In this document: positions 1 through 7,771 of the stretch, piece after piece
Layout: each line of letters begins with the position of its first letter
Position numbering within the stretch: position 1 is the first letter of the stretch
Source of the DNA: an uncultured Lachnospiraceae bacterium
Lineage (GTDB): Bacteria > Bacillota > Clostridia > Lachnospirales > Lachnospiraceae
Length of the DNA: 44,241 nucleotides
Assembly: GCA_900548905.1 (NCBI GenBank)
Contig: URMK01000059.1
Span: 1 to 44,241 of the forward strand
Reading direction: 5' to 3'
Position numbers and translations under genes: made by a program
The notes under the pieces: generated by a model
Told to the model about the DNA's origin: nothing
Databases searched by the model: none
Seen by the model: the letters and a program-made list of their open reading frames with translations, nothing else

Positions 1-120
1 AGCATCTGGGGAACCGCATACTGCACAGGGCGTGGTACAGGATACCCAAACGCGGGAAAGAACCTTATTAACCGCTGTCCGTCGTTTTTTATGACCTTTG
101 CAGTAAATATACAGACCGGC

Positions 121-993
121 TTAACGGTCCTGCAGAATAACGAGTTCATACTCCCGGCTTCCCACGCCGATTTCAGCCGCTGCTTCTACCGTATGGACGC
201 CGTTTCTGGATTCGATCCGTTCGATCAGATCCTTCTTTCCCGGATCCCCGGAGGCATATACAAGATCCAGACATGCCTGGTCAAGCGCCACCGGATCCAG
301 GGAAGAGAGGATGCCGATATCGGCCATTTTAGGATCCTCCGCCACGGCACAGCAGTCACAATCCACAGACATATTGCACATTACATTAATAAAAGCCATT
401 CTGCCTTTTTTATCCTCCATCACAGATTTTGCCGCATCGGCCATGGATTCCAGAAAAGCATCATGATCCGCTGTCCACATTTCCTCCGGCTTACCCGCTC
501 CATGGATATGCGCCTTGCCATGTGAGGAGGCGATTCCGATGGAAATGTTTTTCAGCGCTCCGCCGAAACCTCCCATAGGATGTCCCTTGAAATGGGAAAG
601 TACGAGAACGGAGTCGTAATTTTGGAAATGTGCGCCCACATAATTAACAGCAAGCCGTTTTCCGCCTGAAACCGCAAGCTCTGTTTCCCCTTCCTCATCC
701 ATGATATCCACCTGGAAAAGGCGCGTCCATCCATGGGCGGCCATGGTTTCCCAATGTTCCTTTGTCGTATTGCGTTTCCCTTCATAAGCGGTATTGCACT
801 CCGCAACAATCCCGTCTACCCGCCGTATTACCGGCTCCATAAATTCTGGCCGTATGAAATTCTGGTTCCCCATTTCCCCGGAATGTACCTTTACAGCCAC
901 TTTCCCGGGAAGTTCCAGACCCAAGGCCTCATACATAGCTGTCATAGCCTCCGGCGTTACCTGTTTCGTAAAATAAACCTTTGCTTTTTCCAT
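121..993 (-). CDS. DUF362 domain-containing protein
   Basis: A 290-residue protein of the DUF362 family (COG2006-like), soluble, with no signal peptide. Recognisable family features are the central stretch GHPMGGFGGALKN (a conserved glycine-rich motif) and the cysteine cluster CNMSVDCDCC near residue 210, which could bind metal or an iron-sulfur centre. The reaction is not established for the family; many members are ferredoxin-like or redox-associated. The start at 993 is chosen because GGAAGGAAGG sits about 8 bases upstream. The longer reading from 1083 would start inside the -10 box of the predicted promoter, so it cannot lie on that transcript. It is transcribed away from the recombinase gene and is probably monocistronic here. 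Family call is firm, function open. Confidence 0.85.
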   Translation of the reverse strand: MEKAKVYFTKQVTPEAMTAMYEALGLELPGKVAVKVHSGEMGNQNFIRPEFMEPVIRRVDGIVAECNTAYEGKRNTTKEHWETMAAHGWTRLFQVDIMDEEGETELAVSGGKRLAVNYVGAHFQNYDSVLVLSHFKGHPMGGFGGALKNISIGIASSHGKAHIHGAGKPEEMWTADHDAFLESMADAAKSVMEDKKGRMAFINVMCNMSVDCDCCAVAEDPKMADIGILSSLDPVALDQACLDLVYASGDPGKKDLIERIESRNGVHTVEAAAEIGVGSREYELVILQDR

Positions 994-1078
994 AATATAA
1001 CCTTCCTTCCGGATTTCGCCGGGCTGCTTGTGCTGATGGCCGGCTCTTCCGTCTTCGCCACATTGCGGTGTCTGTAAA

Positions 1079-1109
1079 AGCATACCCCCTGGAGTTCACT
1101 TTAAGTCAA
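1079..1109 (-). promoter_or_regulatory. MerR-type promoter for the DUF362 gene
   Basis: On the minus strand, -35 TTGACT (1104-1109) and -10 TATGCT (1079-1084) are separated by 19 bp, the overlong spacer typical of promoters activated by MerR-family regulators. The spacer holds an imperfect dyad (CTTAAAGT / ACTCCAGG). No MerR gene lies in the window, so the activator would be encoded elsewhere. Confidence 0.6.
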
Positions 1110-1260
1110 GAAAAATTTTCTGTTAGTATTTTAAGTGCCCGTCTGAATAACTTAAAAAACTCTGTTTCCGGGTAGAATAATATTGCTGTTTATTTGAAAA
1201 AATGAATGGGGCGATAGTAAAGTAAAAAAGGATTAAGAATCAGGAAATGGAGACGAGATT

Positions 1261-2103
1261 ATGGATATAAATGGTATTTCACGGGATCTGCTGCAGCAGT
1301 ATGAAGAATATCTGACAGAAAATGAGAAAGCAGGGGCAACTATCGAAAAATACAGGATGGTGATGAATGAGTTTGCCTTGTTTCTTCAGGAACGAAGCCT
1401 TACAAAGCATGAAATCCTTTCCTTTCGGGAATTGCTCCGGGACAGACACAAACCGCAGACGGTTAACGTCAAGCTTGCGGCTGTGAATTCGTTTCTGGAT
1501 TTTGCGGGAAGAACAGAGCTGAAGGTACGTTTTCTGAAAATACAGCGCAGGGCATTCGTAGAGGAATCCAGAGAACTTACGGATAAGGATTACCGGAATT
1601 TGCTGGAAGAAGCCAGGAAGCAGAAAAATGACAGACTTTACCATATTATTATTACTTTGAGCGGAACAGGCATCCGTATCAGTGAGCTTCAGTATATTAC
1701 AGTAGAAGCGGTAAAGTGCGGCAGGGCAGAAATCAATATGAAAGGGAAACATCGTTTGATCCTACTGCCGCAGTGTCTGAAAAGCAGGCTGCTTTCATAT
1801 ATAAAGTCAAACGATATTAAAAAGGGCGCTATCTTCCGGACCCGTACGGGAGCTGCGATGGACAGGAGCAATATCTGGCATGAACTGAAAAAACTCTGTC
1901 AGTTCAGCACAGTAAATCCGGATAAAGTTTTTCCTCATAATTTCAGGCATTTATTTGCCAGATGTTATTATGGAGTGGAAAAAAATCTGGCGCATCTTGC
2001 AGATATTCTGGGACATTCTTCCGTAGAAACTACCCGGACTTATGTGGCTGTCAGTGCAAAAGTGCATGAAAAAACATTGTGCAGGATGAATCTGGTTATA
2101 TAA
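1261..2103 (+). CDS. Tyrosine recombinase (XerC/D-like integrase), likely DNA invertase
   Basis: A 280-residue phage-integrase-family site-specific recombinase. An N-terminal SAM-like core-binding domain (about 10-90) precedes the catalytic domain. The full catalytic set is visible: R139 (GTGIRISEL), K163 (KGKHR), H226 and R229 (PHNFRH), H252 (ILGHSS) and the nucleophile Y261 (TRTYVA). Length is normal for Xer-like orphan recombinases. GGAGA about 10 bases upstream supports the start. It is not flanked by phage or transposon genes. Immediately downstream lie two inverted copies of a 24-bp site of the right design for such an enzyme, flanking a promoter, so its probable job is inverting that segment and phase-varying the exopolysaccharide operon. 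The target assignment is inference; the family is certain. Confidence 0.93.
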   Translation: MDINGISRDLLQQYEEYLTENEKAGATIEKYRMVMNEFALFLQERSLTKHEILSFRELLRDRHKPQTVNVKLAAVNSFLDFAGRTELKVRFLKIQRRAFVEESRELTDKDYRNLLEEARKQKNDRLYHIIITLSGTGIRISELQYITVEAVKCGRAEINMKGKHRLILLPQCLKSRLLSYIKSNDIKKGAIFRTRTGAAMDRSNIWHELKKLCQFSTVNPDKVFPHNFRHLFARCYYGVEKNLAHLADILGHSSVETTRTYVAVSAKVHEKTLCRMNLVI

Positions 2104-2130
2104 CCGCGTATGCAGCCGAAAACAGGCGGC

Positions 2131-2161
2131 AATAAAAAACCACAGAATTATTGTTCTGTGG
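2131..2161 (-). terminator. Left repeat acting as minus-direction terminator
   Basis: Read on the minus strand, the left repeat forms an 8-9 bp hairpin followed at once by a run of six T (complement of 2134-2139). Read on the plus strand, A-rich sequence follows instead. It would stop transcription from the leftward-pointing invertible promoter before it runs antisense into the recombinase gene. Confidence 0.55.
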
Positions 2162-2162
2162 T
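2139..2162 (+). repeat. Left inverted repeat / recombinase core site
   Basis: A perfect 9-bp dyad, arms ACCACAGAA and TTCTGTGGT, around an asymmetric 6-bp core TTATTG. This matches the usual layout of a tyrosine recombinase crossover site. 22 of 24 bases match the reverse complement of 2417-2440, including the whole core. Confidence 0.82.
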
Positions 2163-2194
2163 AAAAATAAAAAGTAATCTCTGTCAATAAATGT

Positions 2195-2223
2195 ATTATA
2201 TTAAATTTTGTCATGCTTTTCAA
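2195..2223 (-). promoter_or_regulatory. Invertible sigma-A promoter (pointing left as sequenced)
   Basis: On the minus strand, -35 TTGAAA (2218-2223), 17 bp spacer and a perfect -10 TATAAT (2195-2200). It lies wholly inside the inverted repeats and points toward the recombinase 3' end. Inversion would direct it at the exopolysaccharide operon. Confidence 0.75.
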
Positions 2224-2272
2224 CAAACATTTTATCGTATTCTAACATACCGTTACATAATTTACAGTTACA

Positions 2273-2345
2273 TAAAAAAAAATCCAGCACAACAAAGGCC
2301 TGCAGATAAAATTCACTGCAGACATTTGTTGTGTTGCTTTTTTTT
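2273..2345. terminator. Two-way terminator inside the invertible segment
   Basis: CACAACAAA (2288-2296) pairs with TTTGTTGTG (2325-2333), and inner TGCAG (2301-2305) with CTGCA (2316-2320). A run of T follows (2338-2345) and a run of A precedes (2274-2282), so it should work in both directions. It separates recombinase transcription from the operon in either orientation. Confidence 0.75.
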
Positions 2346-2403
2346 ATACTTTAAATCGATATATTGCTGCAGGCATTAGCAGGTGGTACTTTAGCCGGAT
2401 ATT

Positions 2404-2432
2404 TTGACGTGAGAATACCACGGAACAATAAT
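2404..2432 (+). promoter_or_regulatory. Alternative promoter spanning the right repeat
   Basis: -35 TTGACG (2404-2409), 17 bp spacer, -10 AATAAT (2427-2432), facing the exopolysaccharide operon. The -35 lies inside the invertible segment and the -10 falls in the crossover core of the right repeat, so inversion would separate them. It may give low expression in the sequenced orientation, or may be chance. Confidence 0.4.
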
Positions 2433-2440
2433 TCTGTAGT
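2417..2440 (-). repeat. Right inverted repeat / recombinase core site
   Basis: Arms ACCACGGAA and TTCTGTAGT (7 of 9 dyad positions) around core CAATAA, which is the reverse complement of the left core TTATTG. Reverse-complemented it matches the left repeat at 22 of 24 positions. Similarity ends abruptly outside the 24 bp on both sides. Confidence 0.82.
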
Positions 2441-2507
2441 AGAATCGGCGAAGTATGTAAGCTTCAGCTGCAGATTACGGACAGATGGAACGGTAAGGGA
2501 GAAAAAA

Positions 2508-3020
2508 ATGGACGACAGGCTATCGGAAAATAAGGATGCGGACGAAAAAGAAAACGGTCAGTATCAAAGGAACACATCGTTTTTATTATCCTCGGGAAGA
2601 ATGATTCTGTGTTTCTTGTCCTATAAGGACAGGATTGCCAAGGGATATGTAAAAACTATTTTTTATGATCAGGTTTTTTATTTCTGCGGCCTGGATCATA
2701 TGCTGCTCCTGATGGATGATATCATGGATAAGGTAAACCGCCCGCAGAGAACCAGCAATTACCGTAATATAAACGGGCAGAGATTCCGGGTACAGTCCGA
2801 TATATTCCGGAAATCGGAGGAAACGGAAAAAGTAAGTGTATTTGAGGATGCTGTGGAGATTAAACAGGAACGGATGAAGAAAGTCGTTACAGTGGAAGTC
2901 TGCTGCCGGAGAAATGCCAGTATACAGGGGCGGCTGAAGCTGTCGTCAGGAGATATCTGCTTTCGCAGCGGGATGGAGATAATACGGCTGCTTCATGAAT
3001 ATCTGGGGAGAGAGAGTTAA
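2508..3020 (+). CDS. Unknown protein, first gene of the exopolysaccharide operon
   Basis: A 170-residue protein that I do not recognise. It has no signal peptide or membrane segment. The first 25 residues are very acidic and probably disordered (MDDRLSENKDADEKENGQ), followed by a mixed alpha/beta-looking body ending with MEIIRLLHEYLGRES. An open reading frame extends upstream to 2364, but the ATG at 2508 is preceded by AAGGGAG at 7 bases and lies downstream of both predicted promoters, so it is the better start. It ends 5 bases before the VTC-type gene, so the two are surely co-transcribed. As the first gene behind the invertible promoter it might be an accessory or regulatory component, but nothing in the sequence proves this. 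Confidence 0.7.
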   Translation: MDDRLSENKDADEKENGQYQRNTSFLLSSGRMILCFLSYKDRIAKGYVKTIFYDQVFYFCGLDHMLLLMDDIMDKVNRPQRTSNYRNINGQRFRVQSDIFRKSEETEKVSVFEDAVEIKQERMKKVVTVEVCCRRNASIQGRLKLSSGDICFRSGMEIIRLLHEYLGRES

Positions 3021-3025
3021 TAAAT

Positions 3026-3721
3026 ATGGCTGATATTTTGGAAACGCTGCGGATGGAAAAGAAATATCTGCTGAATCTCAGTGAGAGGTATGCCATGGAT
3101 CAGAAATTATCCCGGGTGCTTAGAGAGGATTCTCATAATGGGACAGACGGTTATGTTGTAAGGTCCCTGTATTTTGATACCATAGATGACAGCGATTTCC
3201 GGGATAAAGAGGATGGATTTGAGATGAGGCGCAAGCTGCGTCTGAGAATTTATGATGTTAATGCAGATACCGCCAAACTGGAACTGAAGGAAAAACAGGG
3301 GGAAATGCAGCGGAAACGTTCGCTGCTATTATCCCGATGTGAGGCACAATATCTGTGCGGCGGTGATTATACCCCTCTATTACTGAAAAATTCAGATTTT
3401 TCGCTGGAATTATACGGCCGCATGATGCAGTTTGTTTACCGGCCGAAATGTATAGTGGAATATGACAGAAAAGCGTTCTCTATAGAGGAAAACAGTACAA
3501 GGATAACGCTTGACAGCAATTTACGTGCCACGGAATCGGATTTGGATCTCTTCCGGGAAAGGCTTAATCTGAATCAGGCGGGAGTGTTGCAATCCTGCAC
3601 CCTGGAGGTGAAATACGCACATTTCCTGCTCAGTTATATAAAGGATTTGGTTTCATCGACAGGCAGGACGCAGACTTCAATGAGCAAATACTGTGCCGCA
3701 AGGGATAACAGTATGGGGTAA
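3026..3721 (+). CDS. VTC domain protein (polyphosphate polymerase-like, CYTH/TTM fold)
   Basis: A 231-residue VTC-domain protein (PF09359-like) of the triphosphate tunnel metalloenzyme superfamily. Visible hallmarks are the N-terminal MEKKYLLN strand with the paired charged residues, VRSLYFDT followed by a Lys/Arg-rich strand (EMRRKLRLRIY), KLELKEKQG, and the late acidic strand CTLEVKYAHF. In yeast the domain makes polyphosphate from ATP. Bacterial stand-alone versions typically sit beside DUF4956 and CotH genes, exactly as here, and their product is not settled. No membrane segment is seen, so it presumably acts on the cytoplasmic side, perhaps docked to the DUF4956 membrane protein 23 bases downstream. 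Confidence 0.85.
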   Translation: MADILETLRMEKKYLLNLSERYAMDQKLSRVLREDSHNGTDGYVVRSLYFDTIDDSDFRDKEDGFEMRRKLRLRIYDVNADTAKLELKEKQGEMQRKRSLLLSRCEAQYLCGGDYTPLLLKNSDFSLELYGRMMQFVYRPKCIVEYDRKAFSIEENSTRITLDSNLRATESDLDLFRERLNLNQAGVLQSCTLEVKYAHFLLSYIKDLVSSTGRTQTSMSKYCAARDNSMG

Positions 3722-3744
3722 ACGGAATAGCAGCAGGAGGAAAT

Positions 3745-4422
3745 ATGAAAGAAGAATTGATGAATTATCTGGTAACCAATACAGGGGCACTTACGCTGGA
3801 GGATATCTTACTGAATTTTCTGGTAGCGGGAGTAATCAGTGCGGTTATTTATCTGTCCTATCTGATATCACACAGCGGGGCAGCCTACAGTGCGCGGTTT
3901 AATGTGTCTTTGGTCATGCTGACTTTAGTGACGACGCTTGTAATGAATGTTATCGGTAATAATATTGCATTATCCCTCGGTATGGTGGGGGCGCTTTCTA
4001 TCGTACGTTTCAGAACTGCCATTAAAGATCCCAGGGATACGGCCTATATATTCTGGGGTATCGCCGTGGGGATTTGCTGCGGGGTATCGGAATATGTGAT
4101 TGCCGGGGCAGGAACGGCGGTGATTTTTGCATGGATGCTTATTTTCGGGTTCGTCCGGAGCAATGAACGTTATCTGATTATTCTTCGGGGGAATACAACC
4201 GGCGGTGACAATGTGGAGCGTCTGATGGATGATAAGTTCGGAGGGAAAGCACGGATGCGTGTCCGTAATACATCCGGTGACAATACGGAATACATATACG
4301 AGATTTCGGAAAAACAGCTTGTAAAGGCCCAAAAAAGCGGGGATGTAACAGCATTTTTTCAGGATAATTCAAAATTGGATACCGTAAACATTGTATGTCA
4401 GAATGATGAAATTAACCGATGA
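3745..4422 (+). CDS. DUF4956 membrane protein
   Basis: A 225-residue integral membrane protein. The N-terminal half carries three or four hydrophobic segments (about 20-40, 55-75, 80-95 and 105-135), including the family signature around SLGMVGALSIVRFRTAIKDPRD. The C-terminal 85 residues are soluble. A perfect AGGAGG lies 6 bases before the start. DUF4956 proteins recur between VTC-type and CotH genes, so a membrane complex of the three is likely. Biochemical role is unknown. The family assignment rests on the signature segment and on gene order. Confidence 0.85.
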   Translation: MKEELMNYLVTNTGALTLEDILLNFLVAGVISAVIYLSYLISHSGAAYSARFNVSLVMLTLVTTLVMNVIGNNIALSLGMVGALSIVRFRTAIKDPRDTAYIFWGIAVGICCGVSEYVIAGAGTAVIFAWMLIFGFVRSNERYLIILRGNTTGGDNVERLMDDKFGGKARMRVRNTSGDNTEYIYEISEKQLVKAQKSGDVTAFFQDNSKLDTVNIVCQNDEINR

Positions 4423-4436
4423 TATGGGGGACACCT

Positions 4437-6035
4437 ATGAAGCATCTGCGTTTGGTTTGTGCATCGGTGATTCTTCTGATGCTCGTGGTCTGTATGGGGG
4501 CCGGTTTCAGATATGGGAAAAGGCATATTACAGAAAATAAAAATTACTATGCACAGCTGTCTCCGGCACCGGCAGAGTCGGATCCGCTTGCATATATCAA
4601 TGAAGAGTTCATTGCGGAGCAGGGCTTCACAAGTCATCTGCCTATCGTAATTCTTGATACAGGAGGGACGGAACCGCCTGTGAACACCTACTATCTTGCC
4701 AGTGAATCACGTTATGCGGATATTCCGGATATGGACCCGTATGTAAACGGGACCTTTATTCTTCTGGATAATCAGGAGGGAAAGAATTCCCTGTCGGATG
4801 AACCGGTAATCAGCAGCAGCATGCGGATAAAAAGAAGGGGGAACTCCTCCATGTTTTTTGAAAAGGCACAGTGGATGATTAAGCTGACAACAGCCTCGGG
4901 CCAGGATAATGAACAGGATCTGCTGGGGATGGGAGAAGAACAGGAATGGATATTGAACGGTTCTATGTTTGACAAAAGCATGATCCGGAATTATCTGGCG
5001 AACCGTATTGCTTCCGAGTTTATGCCATTTACCTCCGACAGCCGTTTCTGCGAAGTGCTGTTCAAAAACGGTTCTGTTTATGAGTACCAGGGGGTATATC
5101 TGCTGATGGAAAGTATTAAGCAGGGGAAGGATCGCGTGAATATTGCGGAATACAAGGAAACGGATACGTTTAACAGCTATCTGGTGCGCAGGGACCGCCT
5201 GGATGATGGCGCAAATACGCTGGAAACCTATGGAAGACTGCAGGGCTTTTGCAAGGAATACATGTCTTTGCTGTATCCCTCCAAGGCACGGGTGACCCGC
5301 GAAATGACAGCGTATGTGCAGAAGGATATCAACGAAATTGAAAAAATCCTGTATTCCGAAGAACCCGATATCTTTTACACGTATCCTGAAGTAATTGATG
5401 TGGACTCTTTCGTGGATTACTTTCTGGTAAATGAATTTTTCGGAAGCTATGATGCAGGGAACCATTCCACGTATTTTTATAAGGATGTGGGCGGAAAACT
5501 GACCATGGGTCCGGTATGGGATTTTGATATGTCAATGGATAATTATATCTATGAACCCCTTTCGACCGGAGACCTTGCATTTCAGACAAAGCCATGGTTT
5601 GACCGGTTGTGTAAGGATGATACCTTTCTTGATAAGCTGGAAAAGCGGTATATACAACTTCGGCGAACGTCCTTGAGTGAACAGCATATTAATGCAGTAA
5701 TAGATGAAACTATTGCATATCTTGGGGGTGCAAGAATACGGGAATGGAACCGGTGGGGACATTGGTACACAACGGAAAACCGCTATAGCCTGCAGAATTA
5801 TACGCAGGAGGACGGAACGATCCTGTATCGGAATGCAACGTATTATTATGATGAGATTTATCGTATAAAAGCAGCTTTACAGGAGCATGGAACAAAAATA
5901 CCGGGACAGATAGAGTATTTACGTCAAAGTGCGGTTTTTCATTCGGGAAGTCTGTCCAACTGGATGAAGTGGCTGTTGCTGCTGTCGGGGGCGGTATTTA
6001 TGCTGCCGGCTGTTTATGTGGGCTACAGAAAATAG
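4437..6035 (+). CDS. CotH kinase family protein, membrane-anchored
   Basis: A 532-residue CotH-type protein (atypical protein kinase fold, known in Bacillus spore coat assembly and in some cell-surface proteins). A hydrophobic N-terminal segment (about 5-22), extracellular CotH body and a C-terminal membrane helix (about 505-525, WLLLLSGAVFMLPAVYVGY) are visible. Family motifs include RIKRRGNSS, EWILNGSMFDKSMIRNYLA, GVYLLMESIKQGKDRVNI and the catalytic/metal-binding GPVWDFDMSMDN. The ATG at 4437 has GGGGGA 5 bases upstream. The ATG at 4419 overlaps the previous stop but has no comparable site. Here it likely modifies or scaffolds the exported polymer machinery. Its substrate is unknown. Confidence 0.87.
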   Translation: MKHLRLVCASVILLMLVVCMGAGFRYGKRHITENKNYYAQLSPAPAESDPLAYINEEFIAEQGFTSHLPIVILDTGGTEPPVNTYYLASESRYADIPDMDPYVNGTFILLDNQEGKNSLSDEPVISSSMRIKRRGNSSMFFEKAQWMIKLTTASGQDNEQDLLGMGEEQEWILNGSMFDKSMIRNYLANRIASEFMPFTSDSRFCEVLFKNGSVYEYQGVYLLMESIKQGKDRVNIAEYKETDTFNSYLVRRDRLDDGANTLETYGRLQGFCKEYMSLLYPSKARVTREMTAYVQKDINEIEKILYSEEPDIFYTYPEVIDVDSFVDYFLVNEFFGSYDAGNHSTYFYKDVGGKLTMGPVWDFDMSMDNYIYEPLSTGDLAFQTKPWFDRLCKDDTFLDKLEKRYIQLRRTSLSEQHINAVIDETIAYLGGARIREWNRWGHWYTTENRYSLQNYTQEDGTILYRNATYYYDEIYRIKAALQEHGTKIPGQIEYLRQSAVFHSGSLSNWMKWLLLLSGAVFMLPAVYVGYRK

Positions 6036-6078
6036 GGCATTCCGATAAAAATAAGCGGATGGAAAGGAAACAGAACTT

Positions 6079-6309
6079 ATGGACGGATGTTATCTTAAGG
6101 CCTTGGAACGCATGGTGCCGGAAGCAATTCAGGTACCGGGATACTTTTTGGAAGTTTTGAATACGCCGTTTTGGATTACTTTTTTCCGTGTAACAATCAT
6201 TATATCGATTACGGCAGTCCTGTCCGGCGGCATTTATCTGTCAGTACATTCCCGGAGTTCGGAAGAAAATGACAATAACACAGATACCGCCGGAAAAGAG
6301 GGGGAATAG
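6079..6309 (+). CDS. Small single-pass membrane protein
   Basis: A 76-residue protein with one strong membrane helix (about 30-52, FWITFFRVTIIISITAVLSGGIYL) and a charged, probably disordered tail (SSEENDNNTDTAGKEGE). It lies between the CotH and MBOAT genes, reads in the same direction and ends 3 bases before the MBOAT start. AAGGAAA is found a little upstream. No family recognised. Gene spacing, and a protein-like composition different from the shadow frames, argue it is real. It may be a subunit of the membrane polymer-modifying complex. Confidence 0.65.
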   Translation: MDGCYLKALERMVPEAIQVPGYFLEVLNTPFWITFFRVTIIISITAVLSGGIYLSVHSRSSEENDNNTDTAGKEGE

Positions 6310-6312
6310 AAA

Positions 6313-7755
6313 ATGCTTTTTTCCAGTACGGTATTTCTGTTTTTCTTTTTTCCTGTTGTATTTTGTGTATATTATCTGCTATCTTTTTCCCGCCCTGTGC
6401 AAAATCTCTGGCTGTTTGTGGGAAGTATTTTGTTTTATGCATGGGGAGAACCGTTTTATGTGCTGCTGATGCTGGCCTCAATTTTGATTAATTGGGCGGC
6501 TGGCCTCGCGGTTGACCGCTTTCGGGAGAATAAAAGGGTTAAAAAGATAATTTTGGTATTGCTCTGTGTGATTGATCTCGGAGCGTTGTTTGTCTTTAAA
6601 TATACGGGCTTTTTCATTGAAAACGTAAACCATATTACGAAGACGGAAATGCTGCCGGCGGTGGAACTGGCTCTTCCTATCGGAATTTCATTTTATACAT
6701 TTCAGGCTCTGAGCTATGTGATAGATGTCTGCAGGGGAGATACCCGGGTTGAAAAAAACCCTTTTTATGTGGGGCTGTACATCTCCTTTTTTCCTCAGCT
6801 CATTGCAGGGCCTATTGTAAGATACAATTCCATTGCGGCCCAAATCCGGGACAGGCAGGTTAATTTCAGAAAGATTTCCGTTGGCGTATGCCGGTTTATT
6901 ACCGGGCTGGGCAAAAAGATTCTGCTGGCCAACAGCTTTGCCGTTCTGGCGGATCAGATATTTAACTGGTCGGAACAAGGCGTGGAAAACTTTTCGGTAC
7001 CGGTGGTTATGGCGTGGCTGGGGGCCATTGCCTATACGCTTCAGATATATTTTGATTTTTCAGGGTATTCGGATATGGCTATCGGCCTTGGGCTGCTGTT
7101 TGGGTTTCAGTTTGAAGAAAACTTTAATTATCCCTATTCAGCAGTTTCTATGGTTGATTTCTGGCGGAGATGGCATATCAGCCTTACGAGCTGGTTCCGT
7201 GAATATGTATACATACCTCTGGGAGGAAGCCGTGTGGAAAACAAAGACAGGATGATACGGAATTTGTTCCTTGTGTGGCTGCTTACCGGAATATGGCATG
7301 GAGCGGAATGGACATTTCTATTTTGGGGATTATGGCATTTTGTATTCCAGCTGGCGGAACGTTTTTTCGGTTATGCCAAAAACAACAGGCATAAGGGATG
7401 GATGCGTCTGTATACCCTGATGGTGGTTATACTGGGATGGGTCCTGTTCCGGGCGAGGGATCTTTACCAGGCAGGTGTTTATTTTTCCAACCTTTTTGGT
7501 ATGAATAATAACGGGTTCTGTAATGGGATGACCCTGTTTCTTCTGCGGGAATATGCTTTTTTCCTGGTTATGGGAATTTTATTATGTCTGCCGCTGGCAC
7601 GCTGCATCAACAACGCCCTTGCGGCGGGGAAAGCAGGTATCTGGGGAAAGGGGATGAATGCAGTTTATCCGGTGATAATGATGGGGCTTTTCCTTTTGTG
7701 TGTTGTGTATCTGGTACGGGGAGGATACAATCCTTTTATTTATTTTAATTTCTGA
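6313..7755 (+). CDS. MBOAT family O-acyltransferase (AlgI/WssH-like)
   Basis: A 480-residue multi-spanning O-acyltransferase of the AlgI/DltB/PatA group. It has about ten hydrophobic segments and the key motifs PIGISFYTFQALSYVIDV, FFPQLIAGPIVRY, VDFWRRWHISLTSWFREYVYIPLGG and LTGIWHGAEWTF, with the conserved catalytic histidine at H329. Such proteins move acetyl groups across the membrane to acetylate exported polysaccharides such as alginate, cellulose (WssH) and peptidoglycan. The next gene is a DHHW/AlgJ-X-type protein, the usual partner. With the cellulose-synthase-like gene in the same operon, acetylated cellulose or a related beta-glucan is the likely product. A GGGGGA site precedes the ATG. 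Confidence 0.93.
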   Translation: MLFSSTVFLFFFFPVVFCVYYLLSFSRPVQNLWLFVGSILFYAWGEPFYVLLMLASILINWAAGLAVDRFRENKRVKKIILVLLCVIDLGALFVFKYTGFFIENVNHITKTEMLPAVELALPIGISFYTFQALSYVIDVCRGDTRVEKNPFYVGLYISFFPQLIAGPIVRYNSIAAQIRDRQVNFRKISVGVCRFITGLGKKILLANSFAVLADQIFNWSEQGVENFSVPVVMAWLGAIAYTLQIYFDFSGYSDMAIGLGLLFGFQFEENFNYPYSAVSMVDFWRRWHISLTSWFREYVYIPLGGSRVENKDRMIRNLFLVWLLTGIWHGAEWTFLFWGLWHFVFQLAERFFGYAKNNRHKGWMRLYTLMVVILGWVLFRARDLYQAGVYFSNLFGMNNNGFCNGMTLFLLREYAFFLVMGILLCLPLARCINNALAAGKAGIWGKGMNAVYPVIMMGLFLLCVVYLVRGGYNPFIYFNF

Positions 7756-7771
7756 AAGGAAAGAAGATGCG

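Larger units (their letters stand above)
2139..2440. other. Predicted invertible promoter element
   Basis: Two 24-bp inverted repeats (2139-2162, 2417-2440) enclose 254 bp between the recombinase gene and the exopolysaccharide operon. Inside are a two-way terminator and a strong promoter directed at the recombinase as sequenced. Strand exchange at the shared 6-bp core would turn the promoter toward the operon: -10 would move to about 2380-2385, the start site to about 2392, and the leader to the first gene would be about 116 bases. The terminator would then lie upstream of the promoter, insulating it from recombinase read-through. The current orientation is probably OFF, with the caveat that a second promoter candidate at 2404-2432 faces the operon. 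Confidence 0.8.

Noticed and set aside
1140..1200. Possible promoter of the recombinase gene (TAGAAT near 1172)
   Set aside because: No acceptable -35 at 16-18 bp; too weak to list as a feature.
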